Shown: positions 1 through 11,104 of the stretch, in pieces
How positions within the stretch are numbered: the stretch's first letter is position 1
Layout: each line of letters starts with the position of its first letter
NCBI RefSeq assembly: GCF_000003815.2
Contig: NC_049982.1
Location: 6,453,216-6,517,215 of the forward strand
DNA length: 64,000 nt
Source: Branchiostoma floridae
Taxonomy: Eukaryota > Chordata > Leptocardii > Amphioxiformes > Branchiostomatidae
Direction of reading: 5' to 3'
Notes under the pieces: model-generated
Databases searched by the model: none
What the model was told of the DNA's origin: nothing
Seen by the model: the letters and a program-made list of their open reading frames with translations, nothing else
Position numbers and translations under genes: made by a program

Positions 1-316
1 TTATCAACATTCGTTTAAGTTCTATAACACCAGGAGCTCGGACAGAATAATTCTACATAAACCTGTTGCGCGGAGATACAAAGATGGCGGCCTTCTGACC
101 TCGAAAACAACATGCAAGATAGTCTCCGCCCTCGAAAACAGGAGGCTCCACCCCCACGTACACATCCTGGATAAACACCACTGTTTATCCAGGAAGCGTC
201 CTGTTTTGGCCGTTTTCTGGATATCCAGGACGCGTCCTCCTGCTCAGGACGTTTTCTGGATATCCAGGATTCGGCATAGTACGAAAAGTAGATACTGACG
301 AAAGTTGGATACGACA
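1..316 (+). mobile_element. Right part of a TIR element, cut by window start
   Basis: This stretch matches 12,812-13,125 closely: the same opening 'ttatcaacattcgtttaagt', the same 'acaaagatggcggc' block and the same run of palindromic TGGATATCCAGGA modules. It ends with the same terminus (CGAAAGTTGGATACGACA). The complete copy at 12,455-13,125 shows that this end is the right terminal inverted repeat. The element stops at 316, directly against sequence homologous to the last coding exon of the gene further right, so it interrupts that exon. Confidence 0.75.
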
Positions 317-481
317 GTCCCCAACACGATGGACTGGTTCCAAAACATCGCGTGCGGGGATCCGTTCGTAAAAGACTTTCAAACGTCGCTGGATTATTCC
401 ATGCAGCTTCTTATGGGGCTCTATGGATACAATCAGTGGCGGACGGACAATCCCCCGCCTAATGATAAGGCTTTCAGATAA
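317..481 (+). pseudogene. Broken copy of the terminal exon of the 5.8-27.6 kb gene
   Basis: From the TGG at 335 to the TAA at 479-481 the sequence reads WFQNIACGDPFVKDF, then TSLDYSMQLLMGLYGYNQW, then PPPNDKAFR. It is almost the same as the C-terminus encoded at 27,430-27,579 (WFRNILYRDPFEKDV and so on). Homology continues a few codons upstream to about 317, where the transposon end begins, so the 5' part of the exon is missing. The reading frame downstream of the insertion is intact, with mostly conservative differences. This suggests a recent tandem paralogue whose last exon was hit by an insertion. Whether the rest of the paralogue lies left of the window, or whether only this exon was copied, cannot be seen. 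Confidence 0.75.
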
Positions 482-1000
482 ATTGAATGCAGCCAGGAAT
501 CTCACAATGATTTAACAACAAAATCATTCATATGCTTATTGATTATTGAATCTTCTTGTATAAACCGAAAAGGATTGGGCCAAAATACTTCTTTTCGACA
601 AGGCCTTGTGAACAACAAACATCCAGAGGCTGTGATCATAAATAAAGGGATTCCATAGTCATGTGAACATTAGAGTCATAGACTGTTACCTATAACTTTG
701 AACTCTAACAAGATGAATAAATAATTCTGAACAGACCATGTATACCCCTGAACCATGAAGCTCCACTGACGTTATTTAGCGAATATATTATGCTCATCAA
801 AGTTTATAACTTGTCCCATGACAAAATTGCAAAAATGTCAAAAGTTACTAGGAGTATGGATGATTTTGTTGTTAAATGTAGTTGGAGTCGAGTTGAACTG
901 ATTAAGCAACAACAACTGTATCTTCCATCATATGGTCAGTGGCTGTGTATGTTTCAATTGCCTTTACATTGAAGAATCTTATTTTTCAAGTGAAGGTAAC
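482..1000 (+). other. Duplicated 3' flank/UTR of the paralogue with AATAAA
   Basis: This is colinear with 27,580-28,078, with small indels. It contains AATAAA at 641-646 in the same context as the signal at 27,724-27,729, and a second AATAAA-type site near 717. The duplication therefore covers the last exon, the 3' UTR and the downstream VNTR. Confidence 0.65.
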
Positions 1001-1079
1001 GCTGGTTTGTAATCAATTGCGGTGGTTTGTAATCAACTGCGGTGGTTTGTAATCAATGTTGGTGGTTTGTAATCAATGT
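1001..1079. repeat. 20-bp minisatellite, 4 copies
   Basis: The unit is about 'gtttgtaatcaattgcggtg', repeated at an exact 20-bp spacing from 1,005. The paralogous position at 28,081-28,280 has ten copies, so the array has changed copy number since the duplication. Confidence 0.85.
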
Positions 1080-1315
1080 AATCAAAAGATCCAAAAGATG
1101 AATTTCTGCTGCAGTACCAAGGTCATATACCAGGGGGGGCCAAAATTGACCTTGAGCTTTGTCTTCCCAACACCTACCCACAAACCAAACATCATTTTAA
1201 TCCATCAAGAGGTTCTTGAGTTATGCTCACTACAAAAATCCGGACACACAGACATACAGACAGACAGACACACACACAGACACACTCAAAACTATATCCA
1301 TTTTTCATGGAGATA
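1080..1315. repeat. Dispersed repeat unit with CA/GACA-rich tail
   Basis: The block contains 'gcagtaccaaggtcat', 'ggccaaaattgaccttgag' and 'tcttgagttatgct', followed by an imperfect (CAGA/CACA) run at 1,243-1,290. Reverse-complement relatives appear at 26,030-26,165 and 62,470-62,760. No coding signal is seen. Confidence 0.5.
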
Positions 1316-1333
1316 ATAATGGGATAAAGGGTT

Positions 1334-1659
1334 GCTATCACATTATTTCACTAATAGTTTAAATTCTAATACTCTTACTAGTAAAATAATGTGATAGAGG
1401 GATGCTATCACATTATTTCATCAATAGAGACCAACTATAAGAGATTGATAAGATGGTTCTCTATTAGTGAAATAATGTGATAGCACCCCACTATCACATT
1501 ATTTTACTAGTAAGAGATATATAGATGGTCTCTATTGATAAAATAATGTGATAGCACCCCTCTATCACATCATTTTACTAGTAAGAGATTGTTAAGATGG
1601 TCTCTATTAGTGAAATAATGTGATGGTACCCCACTATCACATTATTTTACTAGTAAGAA
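1334..1659. repeat. Array of hairpin repeats (ATAATGTGATAG palindromes)
   Basis: 'Tgaaataatgtgatag' is repeatedly followed by its reverse complement 'ctatcacattattt', with 'cacccc' loops and 'actagtaagaga' shoulders. At least four hairpin halves run in tandem. Related copies occur at 34,810-35,000 and weakly at 46,545-46,600. Confidence 0.7.
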
Positions 1660-1664
1660 TGGTG

Positions 1665-2917
1665 TCACTGCCTTTGTATTTTAAACTCGTTGCGTGGATA
1701 GTAAGCACACGTATTCGAACAGATATTAATTGAACAAAGATATTAATTGAACAAAGCATGGCGATGTTCCATTACTCTAGAAATCACTTGAACAAAGTAT
1801 GGAGGTGTACCATTACAGTGGTCTTTGATTAAATTGTATCTACTGGTTAAATAATGTGACATAATTGTGTCAATCATTATCACATGTTAAAAGAGTTAAC
1901 ACGTTTTTAAACAGAAACACTTTTTGGAACTAAAATAATGTGATAAATATACCGGGCTCTATATCCGTTATTTTTAAAACATGGCATTTTGAGATACTAA
2001 TTCGACGGATGGTGGTTTCAAGCTGCAATTGTCTGAACATAATGCTATTTGAAACCAGTGTCTGTGGACTTGACATCCTTTGATACCTTGTTTTATTTCA
2101 CTCAACGAATATAGTTACCCATCGGACAAAGGTAAACTAATGTTAACTTATGTTTTGTCTGGAAACGAAATTATTTGGTGATCTAAATTTAATAACATTT
2201 CTAGATCTATTGGACAAAATGATATTTGATTGCGACGACACACGCCCCCAACATATTTTCACTATGTCGTCGTAAGCACCGAAACGCAAGGAATGTGCGG
2301 AGAAAACCCTTAAACTTAAAAATATGTACTATAAGGGGGGCTATCTTTAAAAATGCTTCACCTAAGAAGTTTACACTAAGAGCTTATCCTCTCTCCTTTG
2401 TACCTTGTTAGGATAGTTCTGAAGCCATTCATACAAAGTAGAAAAAGTCAAGAATATCAAACACTCTATGGTTAAAGGAGAGCATATATATAGAGAGAGA
2501 GAGGGGCAGTGAAGTCTATTGCAACAAAGGTATGAGCGTACAAACTTGAAGTAGATGTCGGATTTGCAAACAATTTCTTACATGTCATGTTCTTTCATGT
2601 AGGCCGATCATAATTTTTGTCGACATTTTAAACACTTTGAACCCTTCCCCATCAGCCAATATATGCCCCAGCTAAAAGAAACAGAACAGTGCTTTTGCGG
2701 CCGTGACCACTGTAACGGTACACCACCATGCTTTGTTCAATTTATTTCTGAGGTTGCAAATACCACTGTAATGGTGCACCACTCTGCTTTCTTCAAGTGA
2801 TTTCTAAAGTTTCAAAGACCAATGTAATGGAACACCGCCATGCTTTGTTCAATTAATTTCTGTTCGAATACGTGTGCTTACTATCCACGCAACGAGTTTA
2901 GAATACAAAGGCAGTGA
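1665..2917. mobile_element. About 1.25-kb element with long inverted termini
   Basis: The left 170 bp (TCACTGCCTTTGTATT..., 'ctcgttgcgtggatagtaag', 'cgtattcgaacaga') recur in reverse complement at 2,737-2,917. The inner part (1,955-2,231 and 2,330-2,917) is repeated at 33,382-34,407. No transposase ORF is visible, so it looks non-autonomous. Confidence 0.6.
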
Positions 2918-3379
2918 TGTAGTCTGAGTAACCTTTTGTGTTGGGCTTGGTGTTCATACGCATAAAATCTGTCTCTACTAGCGTGCACTTTTACCGTAAT
3001 ATAATTATTTTTATAGCTAAATTTACAGTATGTAACCGTTGTCACTCGTAACTTATTATAATATACTACAATTCTGGTTGTCCTGAGATCTATTAACTTT
3101 CAACAATGTACCTAATTTTAGAAAACTACTGTTACCAACTTCCCGAATCGACGCCGTTCACTCACTCACTCACTCCGGCGAGCTCGCTCGGAATCTCCAC
3201 ATGACTAGTTTCCTTCACCCCTCTTTGTCATCCATCGCTGTATAAAACTCTTTAATCGGAGGTGTTGATATTTCTGTTTTATATGTCGTTTTTTTAGCTC
3301 TACAAGTCACTTTTACTTTATAATGGTAAACTTAGATAATCTATATCTTGTAATCTAACAAGCCTTTCCAACTGTATGC
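2918..3379. other. Intergenic, nothing recognised
   Basis: AT-rich sequence with a short 'tcactcactcactc' run near 3,157. No gene or convincing repeat was seen. Confidence 0.5.
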
Positions 3380-3700
3380 AGCACCCAGAACTGTAATAGG
3401 ACTGCCTTTACACGTGCGGTCAAGCACAAAAGGTTCTATGGACCACTTCACTGCCTTTCACTGCCTTCAACCGTGTGATCGGACCACTGCACTGCCTTTC
3501 ATGAGTTGAGTAAACAGCAAGCTTGAAGTTCTTTCACTGCCTTCATGCGTGAGAACGGATCGCGGAGCACTTCACTGCCTTTCAAGAGTTGAGTAAACAG
3601 CAAGCTTGACGTTCTTTCACTGCCTTCATGCGTGAAAACGGAGCACTTCACTGCCTTTCAAGAGGTGAGTAAACGGCTAGCTTAATTACAGTTCTCTTTG
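3380..3700. repeat. Tandem units of the 'TTCACTGCCTTTCA' dispersed family
   Basis: Units of roughly 75-100 bp contain 'cttcactgcctttca', 'gagttgagtaaacagcaagc' and 'ttctttcactgccttcatgc', repeated about three times between 3,440 and 3,690. Single reverse-complement relatives lie at 35,600-35,740, 41,230-41,420 and 43,850-44,000. Confidence 0.65.
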
Positions 3701-4195
3701 AACTTCAGGCATCGCTTGCACGCACCAAGCATGCAGGTGTCGATCACAATGCACTGTTTGCGTGAATGGACGACGTTGTTTTGTCTGAGTGTCTGGTTTT
3801 CTGGCGTACGTGATATATATGTTGTCGGCGACATTGGTATTTTACTCTATCTGTGCTTGTCTTCGACATCGTTAAACTAGATTCAGATGTAATAATATTC
3901 ATTACCTCAAGTCTATCAACAGTATATGAGCGGGACATATGTAAATTATACTTCACTATTCTCTTACTTATGCATTATGATGTAGAACCTCTCTTTTTCT
4001 CTTTCTCTTTTTTCACTTAAGACATATGTAAATCATTTTATTTTTACATGTTTACTAATTTTGCCTGTAACTGTAATGCGTTATCTTACACGTTTTACCA
4101 AACAGAGAATAAATCAAGAGTTTGAGTAAAGCTCAGAAACGATGGTCATGAATGCATATTTTACAGATGACTAGTTGCATGTTGTTTCTTGTCAC

Positions 4196-4768
4196 CAGAG
4201 ATGGCCTATTCAAAATACTTGTCAAGATCGGATGCCCTTCGAAACTTCTCAGAATGATCCAGTCCTTTCACACGGGTATAAAATGAGTCGTCCAGCTTGA
4301 TGGATCGTCCTCTGAAGCTTTTGACATCCGCAGTGGGGTAAAGCTGGGCTGCGTTTTGGCCCAACCTTGTTTGGCATTTTCTTTGCAGTCATGCTGAAAA
4401 ATGCCTTCGGCTCTTCGGCTGAAGGAGTCTATCTCCATACCAGATCGGATGGGAAACTTTTCAACTTGTCCAGACTTAAAGCTCAAACCAAAATCCGTTA
4501 AGTGCTGATCTTATATTTGCAGATATGATGCTGCACTGGCAGCTCACTCTGTGAACTACAGACATTGTTGGACAACTTCTCCGCTGTCTGTCAGGACTTC
4601 AGCTTAGCTATAAGCATAAAGAAAACACAAGTGATGTGCCAGGGAGTTGATCACCTCCCAGCAGTCACCATCAACAATTATGAGTTAGAAGTGGTTTCCA
4701 AGTTTACTTACCTAGGGTCCACTGTGATAGACAACCTTTCCCTGGAAGCTGAAATAAATACTCAGTAG
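4196..4768 (+). pseudogene. Degenerate non-LTR retrotransposon reverse transcriptase
   Basis: When frames are switched at indels, the plus strand reads as an RT palm. LFKILVKIGCPSKLLRMIQ is at about 4,207, and a damaged region corresponds to the 'GVKQGC' motif near 4,335. The FADD catalytic box (LIFAD then DAALAAHS, split by a 2-base shift) is at about 4,510-4,548. The last part runs LDNFSAVCQDFSLAISIKKT, QVMCQGVD and FTYLGSTV up to the stop at 4,768. The order and spacing match the RT of non-LTR elements common in invertebrate chordates. The frameshifts and stops show it is dead. A short ATTG run at 4,935-4,955 may mark its 3' end. Confidence 0.75.
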
Positions 4769-4955
4769 AATAGGATGAGCAGCATGGCACTTTATTCTAT
4801 GTCAACTCTGTACAAAGAGCAGAATAACACAAAAGTATCGTATACATCGTCTTGTAGTAATTTTCTAGCGTTATCCTTCCATCTTGGAGATTGTCAGCAA
4901 AGTAATACTACATTTGTTACATTCCAACAATACATTATTGATTGATTGATTATCC

Positions 4956-5770
4956 TCAGTGATATTTGTTCCGCCCCAGAGGTTCCTTAGTCCAGTACGT
5001 TCAAACAACATGTGTTCATAGTTTTCCAGCTCGTTGCAAATATCATTTATTGACTTTCAAAAGATGAGCAATTTGTCCAAAGTTCCAAATGCCGCCAACG
5101 CTGCCAGCTGCGTGGATACCTTATCCAATTTCATATTTACAACTTTGCCGTTTACTTAAATGAGCATCTCGACATAGGGTTAAAAAATACGAAATGAAAC
5201 ACTTCTTGTGTGAAATGAATAGGCAAACCTATTGATTTGGCATTGACAGAGGTAATCTTTACATAATCAACAATAAGCATGCAGTTTTGTCAGCTAGACC
5301 ACTGGTCACGTATCTACTGAATGCCACGGGTGCTATTCTATACGTTTGTGGACCTCCCCTGAAAAGTTGCCATGCTACGGCGTGTATCAACCACCATGGC
5401 AACTCCTAACGTAACAGACGACAATGTGTGTTTGTGTGTGAGGGGAGGGGGATCACTCACAACCAGCGCGGAAGCATACACAGATGTATTGTTATTAAAG
5501 TTTCGAACCCCTTATCACTTTACGACAAAATAACCACTTCTTACTTTTTAACAGCCACCTGCTAGTGCTTGAAGTGTATCCTTTTACATTTGAAAAGCAA
5601 TGTGACCTTAAACCACTTTGGAAACCCTGTGGTCACCATGCACTATTTCTACCGTGTATTCCCGACTCGGAGGGATTTTGGATGTGCACCGTCAAGTGCG
5701 TTCCTTAGGAAACATTTTGTTGTTGGACATATCTGGGCACGCACGCAGACTTGTAGAATAAAAACAAGTG
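4956..5770. other. Upstream region of the gene; no clear promoter
   Basis: There is no TATA box in a convincing position and no recognised repeat apart from a GT-rich stretch at 5,423-5,450. An in-frame TAA at 5,759-5,761 limits how far exon 1 can extend upstream. Any 5' UTR exon would lie here or further left. Confidence 0.4.
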
Positions 5771-6154
5771 ATGGCCGTCAGTTTTTGGGAACATAAAGCT
5801 CGAATAGCCTTCAAGCCAGCCTACAACACTCGCCCGGCGAACTACCATGGGGATCTGTTCGTTCCAAGTTTTAATTTCCCTGCTGAAGAGCCGAAAGAAG
5901 ACTTCAAGAAGCTGCCCTGGATGAAGATCGACTTCAAGACGAGCCCGATGGACTACCTCGACACTGTCCTCCACTACTGCTTTGACGGAAACACCGAGTG
6001 TGATTTCCGTGTGGAGAACAACGGGACGCATCCCGATCGTTGGTACCACGCCCCGTGGATGGCCTACCCACCTTCTGGGCGTGAGCCTATTCACGGCTTG
6101 ACCATGGAGAGGCCTACTGAACCACAGTACTTCGGTTTGAAGGACCAGAAATGG
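5771..6154 (+). CDS. Exon 1 of a 4-exon gene: secreted-type haem-protein relative without CxxCH
   Basis: This exon encodes predicted residues 1-128, ending KDQKW before a GTAAGA donor (phase 0). The start ATG at 5,771 has G at -3 and G at +4, with an in-frame stop 10 bases upstream. A splice acceptor (cgtcag, 5,776-5,781) could instead bring in an upstream exon. Visible blocks are LPWMKIDF (48-55), DYLDTVLHYCFDGN (61-74), RWYHAPWMAY (90-99) and GREPIHGLTMERP (103-115). From memory, these blocks in this order are typical of an uncharacterised bacterial/fungal secreted family whose members carry a c-type haem motif. I know no enzyme activity for it. The spliced protein is 378 residues. No signal peptide or membrane segment is visible, so either the start is incomplete or the animal form is cytosolic. 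Confidence 0.8.
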
Positions 6155-7441
6155 GTAAGACATTCGTTTCATTACGACTACATACCAGTTATTGTAATAG
6201 CATTCAAAATCGTGTGGATGTTTGCTTTTAAATCTTATTTGCTCGTAACAGACGAGGACAATGTGTTCGTGTAAAGTGAATTTCCCAATGGCACAAAATC
6301 GGTGATATATATGACAGAATTTAAACCCGAAATCTATAGATTCTGAGCCAAATACCTTGCCGATTACGCCTCATGATCACACGATCTCAAGTAGATTTAG
6401 TTTCGCGGTAGTTGTTTTGAGTTCGCGATATAGCGCCGTAGTCACATCCTGTACAGTATTCAGTAATGGAAATACCAGGGCCTTAACAAAACAATAGTGC
6501 TCAGGGTCAAAAAATTGATTTGGCTCATATTTTGCACAGTCATAGTACTTGGCCCACGCAAGCCCTCAAAATAGCTTTCTTTCCGGCCAAAACTCATTAT
6601 TGCCATGGCAACAGCCCAAACAAGCTTTGAGCCATTTTCACAGACTTTTGTCAACATGTCAACAATATGGATATTGGCCATGTTTAGGACCCGATCATTA
6701 CCAAATGCTTTATCAAAACGAAAAATAGAAAAGGGTCTTGTTAGACTAATGTCCAATTTTGTACAAAATAGGTGTAAAGTCAATGTACATATAGTTTTCA
6801 GTCCATGGGCAGCCTCAAAACAAGACCGTGTTTGCAGTCTTCAAAAAAAACTTTATTTTTTGCCCAACTTTCATGAACTGTAAGTCTCAAAGTGTAAAAT
6901 ATTTTTGACTAAAATCTATAACAGGTATAACGTGTGAATCCTTGCAAAGTTTGGGTTCTTGTCTTTTTAGCGTACGGCTGCTTATCTGCGGCTGCTACCA
7001 GAAGTAGGTCACTTTTGGTGATTTTGGAAAAAGGACTTTTCGCGGTGGTTTTAAGTTCGCGGTAGAAACATGCACTGTAGTCTCTTACTGCCATGGAAAA
7101 ATGTTCGCGGTGGTTTTAAATTCGGGGCAACAGCGAAAACCGCGAGCATTAAACCACCGCGAAAGTTTCTGCATTTACAGTATTTTCTTAGCAGTCCCTG
7201 AACGTAGGTCAATTTTGCACATGTCCCTAAATTTGGAATTTGGGCTGACTTTGACCTGATGAAAACACCAAAGGGAACTTTTATTCTGACTCCACTTTTC
7301 ATCAGGTGTAGACCCTAGTCTACTGAATGAATGGTTTAAGTCTGGGTTCTTGTTTTATTGCCGTGTAGCTGGTTTTTAGTCATTTCAATGTAAACTATAC
7401 GGGCGCTTTTTGACATGGTACCACGTATGCCCTTTTTTTAG
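6155..7441 (+). other. Intron 1, filled by dispersed repeats
   Basis: The donor is GTAAGA and the acceptor is tttttttag. The intron holds two boxes of the 'ttcgcggtggttttaagttcgcgg' family (6,397-6,455 and 7,037-7,185) around AT-rich dispersed sequence (6,470-6,880). The boxes face each other as loose inverted repeats and end in 'catttacagta' or 'ctgtacagta', as at 39,060-39,160 and 63,885-64,000. Confidence 0.6.
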
Positions 7442-7799
7442 CTGCAGACTTGGGCTCTGAGCTTCTACAACGATTTCGGGGCCAAAACAATCAGCGACTT
7501 CTGGGAGAAGCCATGGGAGCCAGCGCTCAAAGATGACGTCACATTTCCACCAGGCACGGTTTCGTTCAAACTCCTGTTCACCGAGGCGACAGAAGATGAC
7601 GTACCGAGTCTGGCAGGCTCCAAGGAATGGCTGGCAGCGATCGGCAAACCATACCCTCCCATCTCTAAGGATGCGACCATGGAGGAAGCACAGACAAAGC
7701 TGGACGAAGTCTTGAAGCCCGAAAACAGGGGGCCCAACCCGTACCCACTAAGGCTGATACAGGTGGACGTTATGGTCAAGGACACAAGAGCCAAGTGCG
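7442..7799 (+). CDS. Exon 2 of the haem-protein-like gene
   Basis: The acceptor is tttttttag and the donor is G|gtaaat (phase 1). It encodes residues 129-247 plus one base. Blocks are LQTWALSFYNDFGAKTI (129-145), PPGTVSFKLLFTEA (164-177) and PLRLIQVDVMVKDTRA (230-245), all of which I remember as conserved in the bacterial/fungal relatives. The KDATMEEAQTKLDEVLKPEN stretch (204-223) is more polar and probably a lineage-specific insertion. No stop or frameshift is present, and GC content is clearly higher than in the surrounding introns, as expected for a maintained exon. Confidence 0.85.
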
Positions 7800-8120
7800 G
7801 TAAATCTAATCTTCCTGTTCTTATTATAGAGGGAAATGATTTCTGTTTCCCTTTCTTCTTTGTTTGTTTTTTTGTTTGCTTTTATTGTCAAGACCACGTT
7901 GATTTGATTACATGGATGTCATCCTCTGGGAAACCAAAACTGATGCGAGCGTGCGAATGAAAAAAAAGTGTGGCCAAAAATAAGTTTCCTTCAGTATAAA
8001 TTCTAACTTCTCAGGAAGGTTGGCGATAGGACTAAATACCAACAAAAAGGTGTAGGGACCTCTACAGTACTAAATGTTGTACACAGGGACTAAACCGTTT
8101 TTTTTTTTCTTATTCGAATG
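7800..8120 (+). other. Start of intron 2, no repeat recognised
   Basis: T-rich sequence after the GTAAAT donor. Nothing else is seen up to the dispersed repeat at about 8,090. Confidence 0.4.
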
Positions 8121-8175
8121 GTCTGAAAAAAACAGACTGAAGAAAAGGGTTTGGCCAATTCGAAAACGGACACAC
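8090..8175. repeat. Dispersed repeat, related to 34,725-34,815
   Basis: The shared order is 'aaaccgttttttt', 'ctgaaaaa' and 'ggccaattcgaaaa', with 'ggaccaattcgaaaa' at 34 kb. It is short and diverged. Confidence 0.4.
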
Positions 8176-8529
8176 TATATCGTCAAGCCTTTGGGGGATT
8201 ACCCTGCCAAGCAAATAACAAGAGCGAAGTCAAGTAGAGTTTATAGTCATTTGTATCTAGGTTTTTACTGTGGACGATATTGACTTTTCCCAAACTTGAG
8301 GGTAATTCTGTCATTGTAACCCCAGTGGTAGTACTAGTAAATAGGATGACTTTGTAACACAATTTATTTACTGTCATTATTTCTAATATGCCCGCGCATT
8401 CTATTAATTGGTTAAAAAGATTCCGACAACAAAAGAAAAAACGTCTATTGATCTCTTGCCTTTTTGTGAGGAACGTTTTGTGTTACCTTGTCCGCGTGCA
8501 AGATGTCATGGGAGGTTCATTATCATACC

Positions 8530-8905
8530 TTTATTCACTGACGATCGCACGAGCCTCGCTTATATATGGCAGGGACAGTTTTTTTGGCGAAAAATATGCA
8601 AGACCGATGGTCGATCTTAGATATGGCCGATCTTCCATCGGTACGCCCGAAGATCGTGGATAACGTGACAAGGGTATACCACTTGCGCAACGAAGAATGC
8701 ACGCAAACGGCATGCAGACCACATACTCAATACCTCAAGCAACCGTGCGAGTGACGTGCGTTGTCGTACTCCCTCCCTGCTCTTGTCGATCCTTTCCCAC
8801 GTTTTCAGAAAAACGTTTCAGAAAAACGTGGCGGACGTGGCCTCCCAAGAAAACGTACGGACAAAAACACGTACGGCGGGTTGTGCCCTTAGCTTTACCG
8901 TAACA
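8530..8905. mobile_element. Two MITE fragments joined
   Basis: The first part (about 8,530-8,690) matches the Harbinger-like MITE at 14,160-14,357, with shared 'gccgatcttccatcggtacg', 'cccgaagatcgtggataa' and 'cgtgacaaggg'. The second part (about 8,752-8,903) matches the right half of the element at 61,572-61,888 (ctccctccctgctcttg, 'acgtggcggacgtggc', 'gcgggttgtgccctta'). Both copies lack their left ends here. Confidence 0.6.
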
Positions 8906-9079
8906 CATTACTCTGACAGCGCCCTTCCGTATCTCGCAAGATCTTAGTACAGAATTGACAGGCGTGATCCAGAATCAAGGTGGCGGAGGGTAGTGTCCAA
9001 TTTATATGCAAATGATTATATCATTTATGTGAAATATTGATATTGAGTATATTTATGACGTATGTTTATTGTATATGTA

Positions 9080-9345
9080 TATAGAGGGTCATGCGGAATA
9101 CACCGTGTTGTGTTTTATTTATGTGATACCCACCTATAGACCTTATCGCAGATAGAACGCGCGCAAAGGATGCCGGGACAGTTTGTGGTCAATCGATGTT
9201 CTAGTATATAGAGCGCTGCCTTGCGCGGTCTTGTATCGCATATAGTGTTGGTGTAGCTTTATATTAGGGCAAGAATGACGCATCACGCACACGTGCCACG
9301 ACGCAAGTGAGAACACCTGGAAGGTGCGAACACCTGTTCTAAAGA
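9080..9345 (-). repeat. Dispersed repeat carrying the empty site for the 12.4-kb insertion
   Basis: 9,143-9,330 is the reverse complement of 12,369-12,450 joined directly to 13,130-13,222. The intervening 671 bp at 12 kb are absent. The left piece (9,080-9,140, 'catgcggaatacaccgtgtt') recurs at 26,735-26,790. Confidence 0.75.
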
Positions 9346-10207
9346 ACATTCTAGAAGGGTCAGTTAAGTTTACTTAACATTTGTAAAAACAGATGTCTTC
9401 CGTTGTGTTTGAATAATCAAAACAATCATAGCAATATAAAGAAATGGATTATTGTACTGATTAAGCTTTGCTTCACGACTTATTTCATGTAGAACCAAGA
9501 GGCATAAAATACAATGTTGGGCCAAATTCCTGCTGTCCTTACATGCCATGGCATAGACCTCTACTTGGTCATCACTGGGCAATTGGGCATTCATTAAGTC
9601 GTTCTCCCACAGCTCTTTTGGAAGCGTTTCTGGATCGGGCATTGTTATTAAGATTTTAAACATCAACAAGTACAGTAATTCAAGATGAAAACTCCTTAGT
9701 TGAGCAATCAATCATAATTGGTTTCTAACAGGTTAAGGTTCTGGTTCGGAATAAGACGCAAATCAGAGGTTGTCTCGGTAGTTTTGGCTGTCGATTTTCC
9801 GGCTATCGCTTTAGCAATGTATATTTATTAATCTTTTATACTTCTCCAAATCCTTGTTGTTCGTAGCGTTTTATGGTGTCGGAGATTTCATGGTGCATTC
9901 TATGTGCGTTTTGGGTGTTTTAGCGGAGCGTCGGAGCTCGCGGAAAACGTATCGGAAAACTTTTCTTCCTTTTTACTTAGTATACAGAAGAAGTCTTGAC
10001 CTTTATTGCCATAGTAGTCATTATCCAAGGAAAACTCATTTTTACCGTGTAGGGGCCTGTAGAGAATGGCCCCAAATTAGCAATTTGTTGGTGAAAAGCT
10101 TATATTTTTGATGTTTTCTACCAAAAATAACATTTCTACAGAAAATGACAAATGAGTCTGTCGGTCAGCGACAAGGCACCCTTTTCTATCGGAAACATTG
10201 AATTGTC
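9346..10207. other. Intron 2 sequence, nothing recognised
   Basis: No repeat or coding signal that I can support. A 113-residue minus-strand ORF (9,370-9,711) is considered under rejected items. Confidence 0.4.
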
Positions 10208-11104
10208 CGAAAAACGCCAAGCAGAGGTCGAATCGCGCAGATATAGTAGTAGTCGAAAAAAATACACTCGCGCTCTTCCTACCTCTGCCACAGAACGGAA
10301 CAGTACAAGGCTATTAAATCTAATCACCTTGACACATTCAGAGCGTTTTGTAACTAGGTGCTAAGTTTTGGACGGGAGATAGGAGTTTCTGCCTGCGCGC
10401 CGCGGGTGTTTCCTGTCTGCCAGTCGGAGCAAACAACACCCCATAAAATCGGTTGTGGCCGAGTCATGATACGTCAAAACAACCTATTATTTGTGTCCCT
10501 ATGTTCTAGAAACGTTGGACAATCGCTTGTAGGTACGGTCAGATGTCAAACAGAAGTTAAAAACGAGAGTTGTCCAGTCATAGTTGACGTTCTAAAACTC
10601 GGGCTTCATGCACTGCTGACCGTTTTGCGACAACCGCATGCAGCCGTAAAAGTAATTCACTCGCGTTTTTCCCAGTTTACCACATGCTCAGATATAGATT
10701 AGCGTGTTCATCTATTGAATTGACAATTTACTAATTCATATATTAACATGTCATTTATATTTGTAATTGATGCAAAATATTTTCAGGGTGTAGGAAGTTA
10801 CGTCATGATACTTTCAATGTACCGGGAAGGAATGACGTCAGCCATTGTTGTCAGTGAATAGAGATCGCAGCGGGTGCTGGCGCGGCCCGCGGAACATGTG
10901 CCGGGTGCGAGTTAATCCGGGGTAGTAAAACTATTTGGCTAACGATCTTTTTATGCTTCGGAGGGCGGAGTTCTAACACGGATTTTGAAAGGATATCTCC
11001 GCCCTTATGCGTTCTGTGGCAGAGGTAGGAAGAGCGCGAGTGTATTTTTTCGACTACTACTATATCTGCGCGATTCGACCTCTGCTTGGAGAGTACGAAA
11101 AACG
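10208..11104. mobile_element. TIR element with 9-bp target duplication
   Basis: About 80 bp at 10,217-10,296 (CCAAGCAGAGGTCGAATCGC..., 'tcttcctacctctgcc') recur almost perfectly in reverse complement at 11,012-11,094. Direct repeats CGAAAAACG flank the pair at 10,208-10,216 and 11,096-11,104. No transposase is seen inside. The 9-bp duplication and long TIRs are typical of Mutator-like elements. The CCAAGCAGA start resembles the MITE at 44,110-44,299. Confidence 0.65.

Noticed and set aside
9370-9711. 113-codon minus-strand ORF in intron 2
   Set aside because: Protein-like in places but no homology recognised and AT-rich; not enough to call.
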